Shown: positions 1-13,226, counted from the first letter of the stretch. The stretch: DNA of 37,848 bases from Anaeromyces robustus (GCA_002104895.1 MCFG01000521.1:1-37848); one strand, 5' to 3'. Numbers and translations are program-made. The notes: generated by a model not told the origin, from the sequence alone.

Positions 1-477
1 TCATATAATAAAAGTAAAGTCAATTTAAATAAATAATTAAATAATTAAATAATTAAATAAACAATTAAATAATATTATATCATATCATAATTTTTTTTCC
101 CTTTTTTTTTTTTTTTTTTTAAAAAAATGACTAAATTTTTTTTCAGAAAAAAAAAGAAAAGGAATACAAAAAAAAAAAAAAAAAAAAAAGAAAAGAGTGA
201 CAAAAAAAAAAAAAGGAAAAAAATTGAAATAAAAAATTCGATATTTTTATGATAATATTAATTAAACTTTTTTTTTTTTTGTCACTCTTTTCTTTTTTTT
301 TTTTTTTTTTTTGTATTCCTTTTCTTTTTTTTCTGAAAAAAAATTTAGTCATTTTTTTAAAAAAAAAAAAAAAAAAAGGGAAAAAAATTATGATATGATA
401 TAATATTATTTAATTGTTTATTTAATTATTTAATTATTTAATTATTTATTTAAATTGACTTTACTTTTATTATATGA
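1..477. repeat. Long inverted repeat (about 210-bp arms)
   Basis: The first about 213 bases are the near-perfect reverse complement of about 268-477. Base 1 pairs with base 477, and the GAGTGAC at 195-201 pairs with GTCACTC at 281-287. The 4-base drift between these anchors comes from homopolymer length differences. The loop is about 50 bases. The arms hold poly-A and poly-T runs and no gene. Because the left arm starts exactly at base 1, this may be a foldback element, a palindromic scaffold end, or a fold-back read or assembly artefact. Confidence 0.9.
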
Positions 478-521
478 TTTTTTTTTTTTTTTTTACCTTT
501 TATGCAATTTTTAATTTATGT

Positions 522-690
<169 letters not shown>

Positions 691-2388
691 ATTTTACACT
701 AAATTTTTTTAAAAAAAAAAATCACAAATTAAAAAAAAAAAAAAATTAATTAAATTAAATTAAATGCAATAATAAATTTTATTTATTATAATTAAAACAT
801 AAATTTTTTTTTTTCAAATTTTGTGATTAAAACAAAAAAAAAAAAAATTTAAGTAATTTAAGCATTAAAAAAAAAGAAAAAAAAAAAAAGGAATGGAAAA
901 TAAATAAATTTTTTTTATTTTCCATTCCTTTTCAATTCTAGATTTCTAAGAATTGAAAAGAAAAACTAATAATGTTTTTATTTTTATATTAAAATACAAA
1001 TACTAATTAAATGTAAAATTACTTTTAAAAACATCAAAACTTTAAACAAAATAATTTGTATTTTGTTTATTTATTATTTACTATTTACTATTTAAAATTT
1101 AAAATTTAATCTTTAAATTAATTATATGTAATATATTTTTTTATTCTTCATACCAAACAAAAACAAAAAAATACTTTATAAAAAATATTTATGAATTAAT
1201 TAATTATAAATATTTATAATCATCATAGAAATAATAGAAGCATATTTTTAAAAAAAAAATTAAATAAATATTAATTTATAAATCATTGGAACAAATTTAT
1301 TATAATATTCTATGAAAAAAAAAAAAAAAAAGCTATATAAATATTTATTTTATTTATTATGATATTATGATAATAATAATAAAAAAAAATATACTAAATT
1401 GAATAAATAAATCAATTCAATAATTTAAAAAGGTATTTTATGATTTATTTACAAAATTAGTTTAAGTATTTATATATAAAAAGTTTTATTTGTTTGTTTA
1501 TTTGTTTGTTGGTGTAATTATTTACAAAAGATAATATATATATATATATACAATGATGATTTATGCATAAAAATAGTTATATTATTAATATAAATAAAAC
1601 TTATTGAGTAACATATATACTTATTATGACAATTATTTATGTTTATGTTATATAATTACACTTATATATATATATAAAAATACCATTTATTTTTTTTTTT
1701 TAATCTACTTTATATAAATATTGTATTATTTACAATTATGTAAAAAAAATTCGAATAAAAAAAAAAAATATGTATTTTATATTATGTTTAATGAATATTT
1801 ATATTTATATTTTATATTTATATATATTAAAAGGGTTATATTTATATATGGTATATAATATATCTTTTTTTTTTGTCTTTCTTTCTTTCCTTCTTTTTTT
1901 TTTATTTATTTTTCATTTTTTATTTTTTATTTTTTATTTTTATATTTATTTTTATATTTATTTTTTTTCCCTTTTTTATCTTTTTTTTTTTTTATAATTA
2001 TATATATATGTATGTATATATATATATATAATTTTGTTATAGGATATGAATAATAGATAATAGATATTTAAAAATTGATTTATATGGTATTAATATATTA
2101 ATATATTTTGTACAAAAATTATCACATAAATATCAATCATTTAAATTTTGCATATGTATGTGACTTATGTGTAAAAAAAGGAAAAAAAAAAAATTTTTTT
2201 TCTCAATGTCATATGTATTATATATGTGATAAATAAAAAAAAAAAAGGTTTAAAATAAATAAATAAATATATAAATAAATAAATAAAAAGAAAAAGAAGA
2301 AAAAAAAAAAAAAAATAAAATAAAATTAGGATATAATAGGAACAAATAAGAAATATTTAGGAATAAAATGTTGGAAAGGAGGGGTGGG

Positions 2389-2421
<33 letters not shown>

Positions 2422-4067
2422 ATGAGAAAAAAAATGGTATCTTAATATATAAATGTAAATAGCATAATTTTTTTTTTGTGTATGTGTATGTGTAAGTTTG
2501 TGTTTTCTTTTCTTTTCTCTTTTCTTTTTTTTTTTTTTTTTTTTTTTTTTTTGTATTTGTTTTTGTTTTTGTTTTTGTTTTATATATATTAAAATTATAG
2601 AGATTTTTATTTTCTTATAATTATTTATATATATAGTTTTTTTTTTTTTTTTATAATTATTTTTTAAAATTTTTAAATATTTTTTTTTTTTTTTTAGAAA
2701 AAAAAAATATAAAATATATATATATAAGTTTTCATAATTCCTTATATCTTATATGAATGAAATATAATAATTAAATAATAATAAAATAATAAAAAAAAAA
2801 AAATTCTTGTATATATTATACTAATATATATTTAAAAAAATTAATCATTATATATATATAATTTTGTAAGAAGAAATAAAAGAAAAAAAAATTATATATA
2901 TATAAGTTTTATACATTTATATATATATATATATATTTTTTTTTTGTTAGAGTTTTAATAATACTTTTACTATTAAATATATAAAAAAAAATAATTATTA
3001 TTATTATAAATTTTAATTTTATATTTAAAAATTTTATATATATATTTACAATATAAAAAAAAATAATAAAAAAATAATATTATGTAAAAATAATAATAAA
3101 GAAAACTTTTTTTTTTTTTTTTAATAAAAATAATAATTTTTATAAATTATATATATGTAATTAAGTAAAGTATTATTATAAACCATTAAAAAAAAAAAAT
3201 ACATATATACATTAATTTTTTCTTTTTCTTCTTCTTCTTCTTAAATATATATATATTTGCTTTTTCTTATTAATTATTTTCTATTATTATTATTATTATT
3301 ATTATTATCACTTTTTTTTTTTTTATCATTATCTTTTTTTTATATATTATTATATATAATTATATACATTATATAATCGAATAATTATATATTAATATTA
3401 ATATTAATTTCATTTATTAATAAATTTTGCTCTTTATAATTATTTAATAAATATATATATACTTTTTTTTTTTTTTTGTTAATTTGCATGCTTGTGAAAA
3501 AAAAAAAAAAAAAAAAAATATTTAAAATAATAAATTTTTTGAGGAATATTATATATATTATATATATAAATATATAATATTACATAAATTTTGATTTGTG
3601 TTTTGCTTTTTCTTTTTTTTTGTATTGTATGGTATTGTATTTGGCTTTTTTAAATAGATAAAAAAAAAATTGATTTTTTATTATAATATATTAATAAAAA
3701 AAAAAAAAAAAAAAGATTATATTTACAATAATCTATACAGATATATATAATATATTTACAATAATAATATAGTATTGTATTTTTTTCCTTTTTTCTTTTT
3801 TCTTTTTTCTTATTTCTTTTCTTAATGGAAATGGTATTTTAACTATATTATTATATTGTTGTTATTATTATTATTATTATTATTATTTACTTTTCTTTCA
3901 ATAATATTTTCCTCAATTTTCATTTTTTTTTTTTTTATCTTTTTTTTTTCATCTTTTTTTATCTTTTTTTATCTTTTTTTTTTTTTTTTTAATTTTTTAA
4001 TTTTTTTTTTTTTTAATTTATTTAATTTATTTATTTAATTTGTTTATTTATTTAATTTATTTATCGT
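691..4067. other. Gene-free AT-rich region
   Basis: About 3.4 kb of poly-A and poly-T runs, (TA)n and (TTA)n tracts and short AT palindromes. No reading frame has protein-like composition; the longer open frames are Phe/Leu/Ile runs read from T-rich DNA. It lies beyond the 3' end of the RhoGEF-TLDc gene and presumably includes its 3' UTR. Confidence 0.7.
886..960. repeat. Two overlapping, mutually exclusive hairpins
   Basis: Stem 1 pairs 886-904 with 914-932 (19 bp, perfect, 9-base loop). Stem 2 pairs 928-939 with 949-960 (12 bp, perfect, 9-base loop). Bases 928-932 (CTTTT) belong to both stems, so both cannot form fully at once. There is no gene nearby to give it a role. It could be the end of a small decayed foldback element. 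Confidence 0.6.
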
Positions 4068-4559
4068 CTATCTAAAGTTGTAGAAACAACTTTCTCTATT
4101 AATTGTCTTTCTTCTAGTAGTTTCACGTTCTATCATATCTGTATAACCCCATAATTCAACATCAATAATTTTAAATTCTTTTTCAGAAGAAAGAACTTCA
4201 TTATTATAGGTATCACAAGGTGCACTACTACCATTACATAAATCTGAATCTAAATAAAGTCCTGAATGACCATCTCCTGAACCTAATGAAATATGATCAT
4301 CATTACTATAAATACAGAAATAATTCTTTTCTGACCATTTAAAAATCTTGATAATATTTGAACCCTAAAATATTTAAATAAATAGACAAAAAATAAAAAA
4401 TAAAAATAAAAAAAAAAATAAAATAAAATTAAAATAAAATTAAAATAAAATTAAAATAAAATTAAAAAATTAATAAAAAAATGTTTATAATAATAAAAGT
4501 GAATAATAATAATAAATAAATAAATAAATAATAAATATTAGTTATATATATAAAACTAG

Positions 4560-4591
<32 letters not shown>

Positions 4592-6878
4592 TAAATATAT
4601 AAATGATATATATATAAAAAAAAAAAAAAAACTTACATAAGTTGAACTTTGATTAGCATCAACTTTCCAAAGGAAACATTCACCATCACCATAAAAATGA
4701 TTTGAAGGATGAAAAGCTTCAGTTACAAATGCTCCAAAAACATTATCTAAATCATCTCTTATTAATAAAACTTGGGGTTGTTGAAAAGATGAACCTACTA
4801 TACTTCTAGAATAAAATGTTCTTAAACTTGAACCATGAATTTTTAATGAATAAAGTAAAGTCATACTACGTTTTATTTGAAAACGTTTTGGTATAGCAGA
4901 ATAAATAGATGAGGCGATAATAGAATTCATAATAACATTATCATCCTCTACTGAAACTAAATCATCTAATCCACGAATACCTTCGTACATATAATTTTCT
5001 TCTGCTGGATTTGGCCAAAGAAATTCAAATGGTGGTGGGGATAATTCAGCTTTTTGTTTATGAATTAAAGATAAAATTTCTTGTTTTACAGCAAAATTTG
5101 GACATCTTAATTGCATATAAGATTTTTGATTTGGTACATTAAACATTTGTGAAAAACTCATTTTTTTATGATTATATTTTATAGGAGATGAGGAAGAGGT
5201 AGAAGAGGTAGGTGAACTATGTTTACTACGTGAAATACGTGGACTTCTTGGAGAATGATCATAATTTGAAGAAGTTATACTTGGTGTACTATTTAATTGT
5301 TTTATAAAACTAATATCAGTTGTATTTTCAATAATGGAACTATAATCTTCATAATCATTGGTAATAACTATAGAATAATCATTTTTGGTGGAATAACGAT
5401 ACATACTTTGAAAATAAAAAGTAATGATATTTTCTGTATTATTATTATTATTATTATTATTACTTCCAATACTACCTCCTGTAGTGGCATAATTACTTGA
5501 ACTTGAAATAAAATTATCATGATTAATATCTGTTTCAAAATCAGAATCAATATCTTCATCAACATCTAAAATACGATAATCTACCATTTTCTTAAAAGCA
5601 TATTTATTTGTTTTTCTATTATATCTTGCAAATAAAATTAAATCTGAAAATATTGCAACTTTCATATTAATAAAGGTATCAATATCAATTAAATTATCAA
5701 ATGTTTTTATTAACTTTCTTGATGAAAGTACTAAAGATGATGGACTAAAATATTATAATAAAAATAAATATATAAAAAATATATATATATAAAATATATT
5801 ATAAAGAAAAGTATATATATATATATATAAAAAGAAAATATATAAAATATATTGAAAAAAAATAAATAAATAAATAATAATAAAATAAAATAAAATAAAA
5901 TTAGTAAAAAAAAAAATTAAGTAAAAAGTATAATAGATATATTAATTATTATATTATAAAGTTAATACGATTAATAACATTATATTATTTAAAATTTTAA
6001 ATGAAAATATATATTTAATATATAAATATAATTATATATATTAAATATAAGTAATAATATTAATCCTTTTTATATTATAATTAATATATATTTTAAAAAA
6101 AAAAAAATAAATAAATTTACCAATTTTCAATGGTATTTCTAATTGTATATAAATTTTGTAATTCTTTTTCACGATCACTAGCTCTTTTTAAATCATCTTT
6201 TAAATCTTCCATAAAAAGTAATGCTTCATCAATAATTTCATTATATTGTTGTTGATCCATAGTAATTTTTTGTACTATTCTTAAAATATTAATATATTTT
6301 TCAATACGTTCTATAGGTAATTCTAAAATATTTTGAATATCATCAAATTTACCTAAAGCTTTTTTCTTTCTTAATGAATTAAGGAAATTACGAAATATAG
6401 TACGTTGGGAACGAAGACGTTTAATGGCTGATGAAGAAATTGAAAAATAACTAATATATTTTATATAAACTTCAAATTTCTTTGCATGATCTAAAAATAT
6501 ATTAGCAACAGTTTCAGAAGTAAAATCATTAGGTTCAATGGTATTTAATGCATGTTTAAAGGCCTTACAAAGACTCCAACTTAATTGAAAAATATCAGGA
6601 ATACCTTTTAAAATTAAATCTAAATCTTTTTGTAAAAGAATAGGTTTCTTATGTTTTATACTATACTGAATTGGATATTTAACTTTTTCAATTAAAATTT
6701 TAATGTTATTAACATATTGAAATTCAGAAAGATATAAAACTTTAACAATTTCATGATAACTATTTTTATAATAGTTAAAACTATTACGATTTTTATTTTT
6801 ATTATTTACTACTTTCTTATTGTCATCATTTCCCTTTTCTAATATAGGGTTTAGAGTTGTCTCAAGTGCCGTATTCAT
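4068..6878 (-). CDS. RhoGEF (DH)-PH-TLDc domain protein
   Basis: Three exons on the minus strand: 6878-6121, 5744-4637 and 4364-4068 (720 residues). Both introns have GT..AG ends and keep the frame; intron 1 splits a Cys codon (TG|T) and intron 2 is phase 0. Residues about 38-245 match a Dbl-homology (RhoGEF) domain: an early helix with YLSEFQYVNNIKIL and a late conserved helix LELPIERIEKYINILR, like the usual LPIQRIPRYxLLL. Residues about 260-465 fit a PH domain, opening RKLIKTFDNLI and VAIFSDLILFARYN, interrupted by a Ser/Asn-rich insert with an Asn run. Residues about 530-710 are a TLDc domain: LLYSLKIHGSSLRTFYSR, FGAFVTEAF, GDGECFLWK, then HSGLYLDSDLCNGSSAPC and ELWGYTD. DH-PH proteins load GTP onto Rho GTPases. 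TLDc domains occur in oxidation-resistance and V-ATPase-binding proteins. A role linking Rho signalling to stress or V-ATPase control is inference. Confidence 0.9.
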
Positions 6879-6998
6879 TTTGATTTAATCTTTTCTTAAG
6901 AACTAAAAAATAAAAAACAAACATTAATATATATATATATATATATACATTTAGATATATTAATAATTAATTATACATAATTATATAATTTTATAATT

Positions 6999-7001
6999 TT
7001 A

Positions 7002-7036
<35 letters not shown>

Positions 7037-7139
7037 TTATTATTATTACTTATTATTATTTATTATTATTATTATTATTATTACTTATTATTACTTATTA
7101 TTATTATTATTATTACTTATTATTATTACTAATTATTTA

Positions 7140-7222
<83 letters not shown>

Positions 7223-7302
7223 TTATTATTATTTATTATTATTATTATTATTACTTATTATTACTTATTATTATTATTATTATTACTTATTATTATTACT
7301 AA

Positions 7303-7348
<46 letters not shown>
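6999..7348. repeat. (TTA)n array with internal duplication
   Basis: About 350 bases of TTA triplets just upstream of the RhoGEF-TLDc start. Variant blocks (ACTTATTATTACTTATTATT and ACTAATTATTTATTATT) occur around 7080-7145 and again around 7250-7315 in the same order. A block of about 170 bp has therefore probably been duplicated, separated by a pure TTA run. Confidence 0.85.
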
Positions 7349-7349
<1 letters not shown>

Positions 7350-7439
7350 ATACTTTTGAATACATAATAATATTTGATAAAATATTATGTAACGTACCTT
7401 TAAAATGTAATTTTATGGATGTTTAATATCTTAATATAT

Positions 7440-7646
7440 CGAAAAAAATTTGATTTAAAAATTCAAATTTGTCTTGTTTTTATTGTTTTTGTGTGTATAT
7501 TTTTTTTTAACGATATTATTACTTTCGTTATATCGTTTTATTGTTTTGCTTACTTTTTTTCGTGTATGTGTTTGTTGTGTTTGTTTATTTTTAACTTTTT
7601 TTTATGCTTTTTTATTTTATGTTATTTTTTATTTTTTGTGAATTTT

Positions 7647-7682
<36 letters not shown>

Positions 7683-7925
7683 TTGTTGTTGTTGTTGTTG
7701 GTGTTGTTTTTATTTTTAATTTTTTTTGTTTTGTTTTTTTTTTGTTTTTTTTGTTTTTTTTTTTTTTGTTTTTTTTACTTTTGCGTTTTGTTTCTTTGTT
7801 TTTTTTTTTTTTTTTTTTTTTATTTTTTTATTTTTTTATTTTTTTTTTCTTCTTTTTTTGTTATATTCTTTTTATGCTTGTTTTGTTTTATTTTTTACTT
7901 TGTTTTTTTCAATTTTATTAATTAA
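7440..7925. other. T/G-skewed, almost A-free strand tract
   Basis: About 490 bases where the plus strand is nearly all T with some G, including poly-T runs over 30 and a (TGT)n block near 7681. The Phe-rich open frames across it reflect composition only. It lies upstream of the minus-strand RhoGEF gene, for which it would be an A-rich 5' flank. Confidence 0.6.
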
Positions 7926-9600
7926 ATAAAATATTAAATGTCTTGAAAATGAATATGTATGTTTTGATAGTTATGAAAATTTTATTTTGATATCTTATCA
8001 TTCAAATAATATATGACAAGTATGAATTAGTAAAATATAATTGTAAAATTAATTTGATAGTAAATCGATTAAAATGAAATTTGAAAAGTGCCTATTAATG
8101 GAATACGAAATATTATATATAGTGTATCCAATAATAATATTTTTTATTTTTTATTTTTTTTTTATTTTGTCAATTTGATAATATATGATTGTTTATAAAA
8201 AAAAGCGTTTTAAAATAATAAAAAAACTATTTAACATTATATGAAAAAATATAAATATTATATATTTATTTCCAAAGTTATTGATATAATAATTTGTATG
8301 TGTCTTTATGAATTCTTAATAAATACTATATTAAGAATAAATTTAAATTTTAATAAAATAAAGTTTTTAGTATACTTTTAATAAAATTATATATTTTTCT
8401 TACTTTACTATTGATATATTTTTATATGAAACAATAGTCTTTTTTTTTTTTTTTTTTTAGCTTTTAATTGTTTTTGAAAAAAAAACTGTTATCTTTTATT
8501 ATTTCTTATAATTATATATCAATCTTTATTTTTATTTTTGATTTATTTTATATTATTATAATGTTATATTTTTCTTTTATAATAAAGGATAAATATTAAT
8601 ATTCTTTTTATTGAAAATAATTTTTCCTAATAGATTCTAGTAAAATTAAATTGTCATAAACAAATATCTAAGTCTTGAATATGATAAAAATAAATAAGAA
8701 AATTATAATAAAAATTTTATTTAAACGAATGAATTATATTTTATCGTTAAATAAATGATGTCTTTTTATAATGTTATAATTTTCTATATTATTTAATTTT
8801 TATTAATTATTACTTATATATATATATTATATTTTTGTCAAAATTTCTTAGAATATTTGTCGTAATAATTTAATAATTGTTCAAAACTATTTAAATTGTT
8901 TATAATATTCTCTTTCTTTCTTTCTTTTTTTCTTGCCTTCTTTTTCTTTTAATTAACAAAATATTTTTGTTGTAGTTCTTTACTATATAGCCTAAATGAA
9001 TAAAAAAGGAATTAAAATTTATCCTATTTTATTTTTTGATGTCTAAAATTTCTTTATAATTTTATTAAAATTATCTTTGGTATATTTAGTATCTTATTAC
9101 TTTTAAAATTTTATAAATTTATTTCTTTTTGTTTTTAATTTATTTTGATTTTTATTTGTATTTCTTTTTTTCTATCTTATTGTTTTCTTTCTTTAATAAA
9201 ATTTATTCTAACAATATGGTCATTTTTTTAAATTACACAATTGTCTTTTATTTCATTTTATTTTTGTTATTTAAAGAAAAATATATTTCTTTCTTTAAAA
9301 AAAAAATAAAAAAAGGCCACTTTTATTTATACAAAAAAAATTATCTCCTTTTTTTATTTTTAGTTTTTTTTTTTTTTTTTTTTCTATGAAATAAGTAAAA
9401 ATTTCTTATTTCTATTATCTTATTTTTTATTATTAAATTTTAATAAAAAAATATCAAAGAAGAAAAAAAGTCAACTTTTCAATCGTAATTAAATATATAA
9501 GAAATAAATTTTAATATATATTGTACTATATTACAATAATTATAATTTACATTTAATTATTTTTTTATATGATATAAAATTTATATGACACTGATTCAAC
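7926..9600. other. Gene-free AT-rich region
   Basis: AT-rich DNA with slightly more mixed composition than its flanks. A short open frame from ATG near 8073 (start MKFEKCLLMEYEIL) ends in a Phe/Ile run and is not convincing. I see no domain, RNA gene or mobile element. Confidence 0.5.
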
Positions 9601-9601
9601 A

Positions 9602-9901
<300 letters not shown>

Positions 9902-10796
9902 TAAATAATTATATAATTATATAATTATAATAATATTTATTAAATATATTTATATATAATAATTTTTATTTATAATTATTCTTTTTTATTTTTTAAAATT
10001 TTTATATTCATTTATTTTTTAAACTGTTAATTGATTCAGTAATATATTATATATTAAATTATTTATATTAGATTATATTATGTGTAATACAATAATATAT
10101 GCTGGATTGGTTAATAAATAATTTTTTAACTAATAAGTCATATATAATATAATATATATTAATTATATTGTATTATATATATTAATAAATTATATTATAT
10201 ATTATAGTGTAACCAAAGACTTCATAATAAAAAATTTTTATAATAATTAAAATTTGCAATTATATTTAAATAACTTAAATAATAAATAATAAAAAAATAA
10301 TTTTATTGATTAAAAAAGGAAATAAAAAAAATAAAAAAAGCAAAGAAAAAACTTTTAAATAATAATTTTAATTTAATAATTTAATATAAAATAATTTAAT
10401 AATTAATAAAAAATAAGAAAAAAAAAAAGCTGTATCATAATAATAAATAATCTTGTCATAATTATATAAATGTCATTATTAAATAATCATTAAATATCAT
10501 AAATTTCTTTTTATTATCTCTCCATTCACATGCTTTTTTTTTTTTTTATTTCATTTTTAATAATGATTATGAGTAATTATAAAAAAAAATTAATGATGCA
10601 TGACTAAATGACAATGACAATATATTAAAGTTCAATTACAAAAAATACCTTTTATATATAAAAAGAGTGTTAAGATTATTATATTTATTTATTCATTTAT
10701 TTATTTTTTATTTAATTTTTTATATAATTTTTTATTTATTATTTATTTATTTATTATTTATTTATTTATTTGTTTGTTTGTTTATATTATTATTAT

Positions 10797-10797
<1 letters not shown>
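9902..10797. other. Gene-free region between TTTA arrays
   Basis: About 900 bases of AT-rich DNA between two TTTA arrays. It has no open frame of protein-like composition and no structured RNA that I can recognise. Confidence 0.5.
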
Positions 10798-10971
<174 letters not shown>

Positions 10972-11441
10972 AATAAAATTTTTAAATATTATTGAAAAAA
11001 ATTTTTATGAATTTATACTTCATTATTTAATTAATGATAATTACGCATTATTTCATTTTTAAAAAGATTTTTTGGCTGACTTTAAAATACAAATTTTAAA
11101 AAAAAATTTTTTTATTTTGAAAATTTTTTATAACAAAATAAAATAATATATTTTATTCAATATAATTTGTCTTAATCCTTTCTTTTATTATTCAATATTA
11201 ATCTTGATTAATTGAAGGTTGATTATATATAATACTTAATATATTTTATGTTTTTATTGTTGTTTGAATGTAAAGAAAATTTTGAGTTTACTTTTGATTA
11301 TGCAAATTAATAAAAAAAAGAAATAAAATATAAATAAAAACGATATTATAATATTTAATCTATATTTTAATTAAATAAGAAAATAATAAATGACATATGA
11401 TTAAAGTTTTAATGTTCTTTATTATGATTAGAATTAGAAAT

Positions 11442-11900
11442 TATGATTACTACACTTTCGACAAAACAAATTATTTAACTTTATATGGTAATTCAAATAT
11501 CAAATTAAAGAAATTTGAAAAAAAAACTTTATAAAAAAAAAGACATATAATGGTGATAGAAATAGACAATGAACTAAAAAGGGTTAAATATTACTATTCT
11601 GAAAAAAATTATTCTATTAATCATTTTGAAGATCCTAAAATTATAAAAGATATGAAAGAATGGACAATTGGTTATTGCTTTAATAAAAAATAAATGGTAC
11701 ATTTAAAGCTGGATTAGATCGTAGGTTGATGATGGAGTTAATCACAACGATGGAATGATAGTAATACCTTTCATGTAAATGTAAATGAAGAATAGTTAGA
11801 TTTATCATATGATAAATTTTTAAATAATTTTTAAATAATTTTGTGTAACTCACACTAGTTTTACAGTCGGATTAAAAAAGAAAAAGGAATCAAAAACCCA
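11442..11900 (+). pseudogene. Unrecognised gene remnant
   Basis: Several short open stretches of protein-like composition lie close together. 11442-11534 gives 30 residues starting YDYYTFDKTNYLTLYGNSNI. 11550-11693 starts at an ATG and gives 47 residues including NHFEDPKIIKDMKEWTIGYC. Further pieces in shifting frames follow, such as NGTFKAGLD near 11694 and DGVNHNDGMIVIPF near 11730. Composition is richer in G and C than the surroundings, and frames break every 30-50 codons, as expected for a decayed gene. I do not recognise the family, and it does not look like ankyrin, SH3 or HECT. Confidence 0.4.
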
Positions 11901-12304
11901 CTTTCGTAAAAAGATGTATCAATTTTAAAGTATGGCATATATATATATATAGATTTAAACTCCATTATATATAAAAGTATAAAATTGATTTCTATTTAAA
12001 AATAATAATGATTTATAAATATACCCTGATATTTAATAAATATAATTTTATTAATAATCTTATTTAATTTTCATTTTGATAATTATCTTCATATAATTTG
12101 ATAATAGATTGGGATTCTATATAATAAAATAATCTTTCCATAAAAAAGGTTTCACTAAATATGGAAAAAAGAAAAATACAAAATGATATAAAATTTAAAT
12201 AAATAATGCTTTTGTAATAAATTTTATTTATAGAATAATAGAATATTCTATTATTCTATAAATTATTACAATAACAATTTGAATAAATAAATATAATAAT
12301 AGCA

Positions 12305-12500
12305 TAATTATTCCAAATATAAAATTGAACTTGAAAATAAAAAATACTAAAACCATAAGACATGCAAAGAAAAGCATAAATAATTCATTTTATAATACAT
12401 ACGAAATTATCATGAATCATTCACCTATAAATTTAAAAGTAAAGATTAAAAATTGATATGAAGGAGAAGATAGATTAGACCCTAGTAGTTTATTAAAGTT
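12305..12500 (+). pseudogene. HECT exon fossil (matches gene A exon 3)
   Basis: This aligns by eye with gene A exon 3 (16441-16654) over its whole length. The translation contains FYNTYEIIMNHSP, where gene A has FYNAYEIFMNHSP, then YEGEDRLDPSSLLK, where gene A has YEGEEGLDAGGLLR. A stop codon (TGA) and frame slips lie between these pieces. None of the other HECT exons and no ankyrin array is visible next to it, so it is an isolated remnant of a further family copy upstream of gene A. Confidence 0.8.
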
Positions 12501-12764
12501 ATTTATCATTTAGATATTTATATTGATCTATTAATATATGATAATTAATAATTTATTTTATAATATTATATATAAATTATATTTAATAATTATAATTCAT
12601 AATTATATAATAATATAAAATCTTCTAAATATTTATTAATAATAAAGTTAATAATTTATCTTTATTATATATATAAAATTATTTATTTAAACAAATTTAA
12701 ATAAATATTGAAATAATTAAATTATTACAAGTATTATAAAATGTGAAAATATTTATTTATTTTT

Positions 12765-12926
12765 AAACTAAATAATATAAATGAAGATAATAAAATTAAT
12801 ACTAAAAATATACTTCCATCTGTTGTTGTCAAGTGCTCTTTTCTTGAAGGAGCAGCATTCTGCGAAATTAGTGTAGAGGTATTGGAGAGGTTATATATAC
12901 CAAAAAAAGACTTTGCAACGATTTGA
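12765..12926 (+). other. Short coding-like fragment, possibly retropepsin-derived
   Basis: An open stretch of about 53 codons ending at TGA (12924) with much higher G+C than its flanks. The segment FLEGAAFCEISVEVLERL is followed by YIPKKDF. The order xxGAA....IS..V...L.IP resembles the active-site loop of retroelement aspartic proteases (DTGA/DSGA, then I-S, then L-x-x-P). The catalytic Asp-Thr/Ser is replaced by Leu-Glu, so it would be inactive. The family call is tentative. Confidence 0.3.
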
Positions 12927-13175
12927 CAGTGTTAATAAAAATATAAATAAACATCATAATAATAATATAATATTTGAAATAATAATAAAATTATTTATGA
13001 TTTATATATTTCCAATTACAATATTTATAAATAAAGAAATCTTTAATTAATTTTTTAATATATTAAAAAAATATATTAAAATTATCAATCCATGAGTAAA
13101 AATAAATTTTTAATTAATATTAATTAAAAATAATTAAAAATTTTTGTAAATTAAACATATATAATAAAAATCTGT

Positions 13176-13226
13176 AACTGCCTTTATAGTCAAAAAATAT
13201 CAAATAATTGTCTTGAACTGCCCTTA
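13176..13226 (+). promoter_or_regulatory. Two AACTGCC(C/T)TTA motifs upstream of gene A
   Basis: AACTGCCTTTA lies at 13176 and AACTGCCCTTA at 13216. The same word occurs upstream of gene B (19223) and gene C (22993). In this AT-rich flank a shared G/C-containing word may be a promoter element or simply inherited flank of the duplicated unit. Confidence 0.35.

Noticed and set aside
143-352. Minus-strand Lys/Phe-rich open frame
   Set aside because: It is read through the loop and poly-A/T of the inverted repeat; composition only.
7419-7925. Phe/Leu/Val-rich plus-strand frame that looks like a membrane protein
   Set aside because: It follows from a nearly A-free T/G tract; overlapping frames are open too, and no helices with normal side-chain variety are seen.
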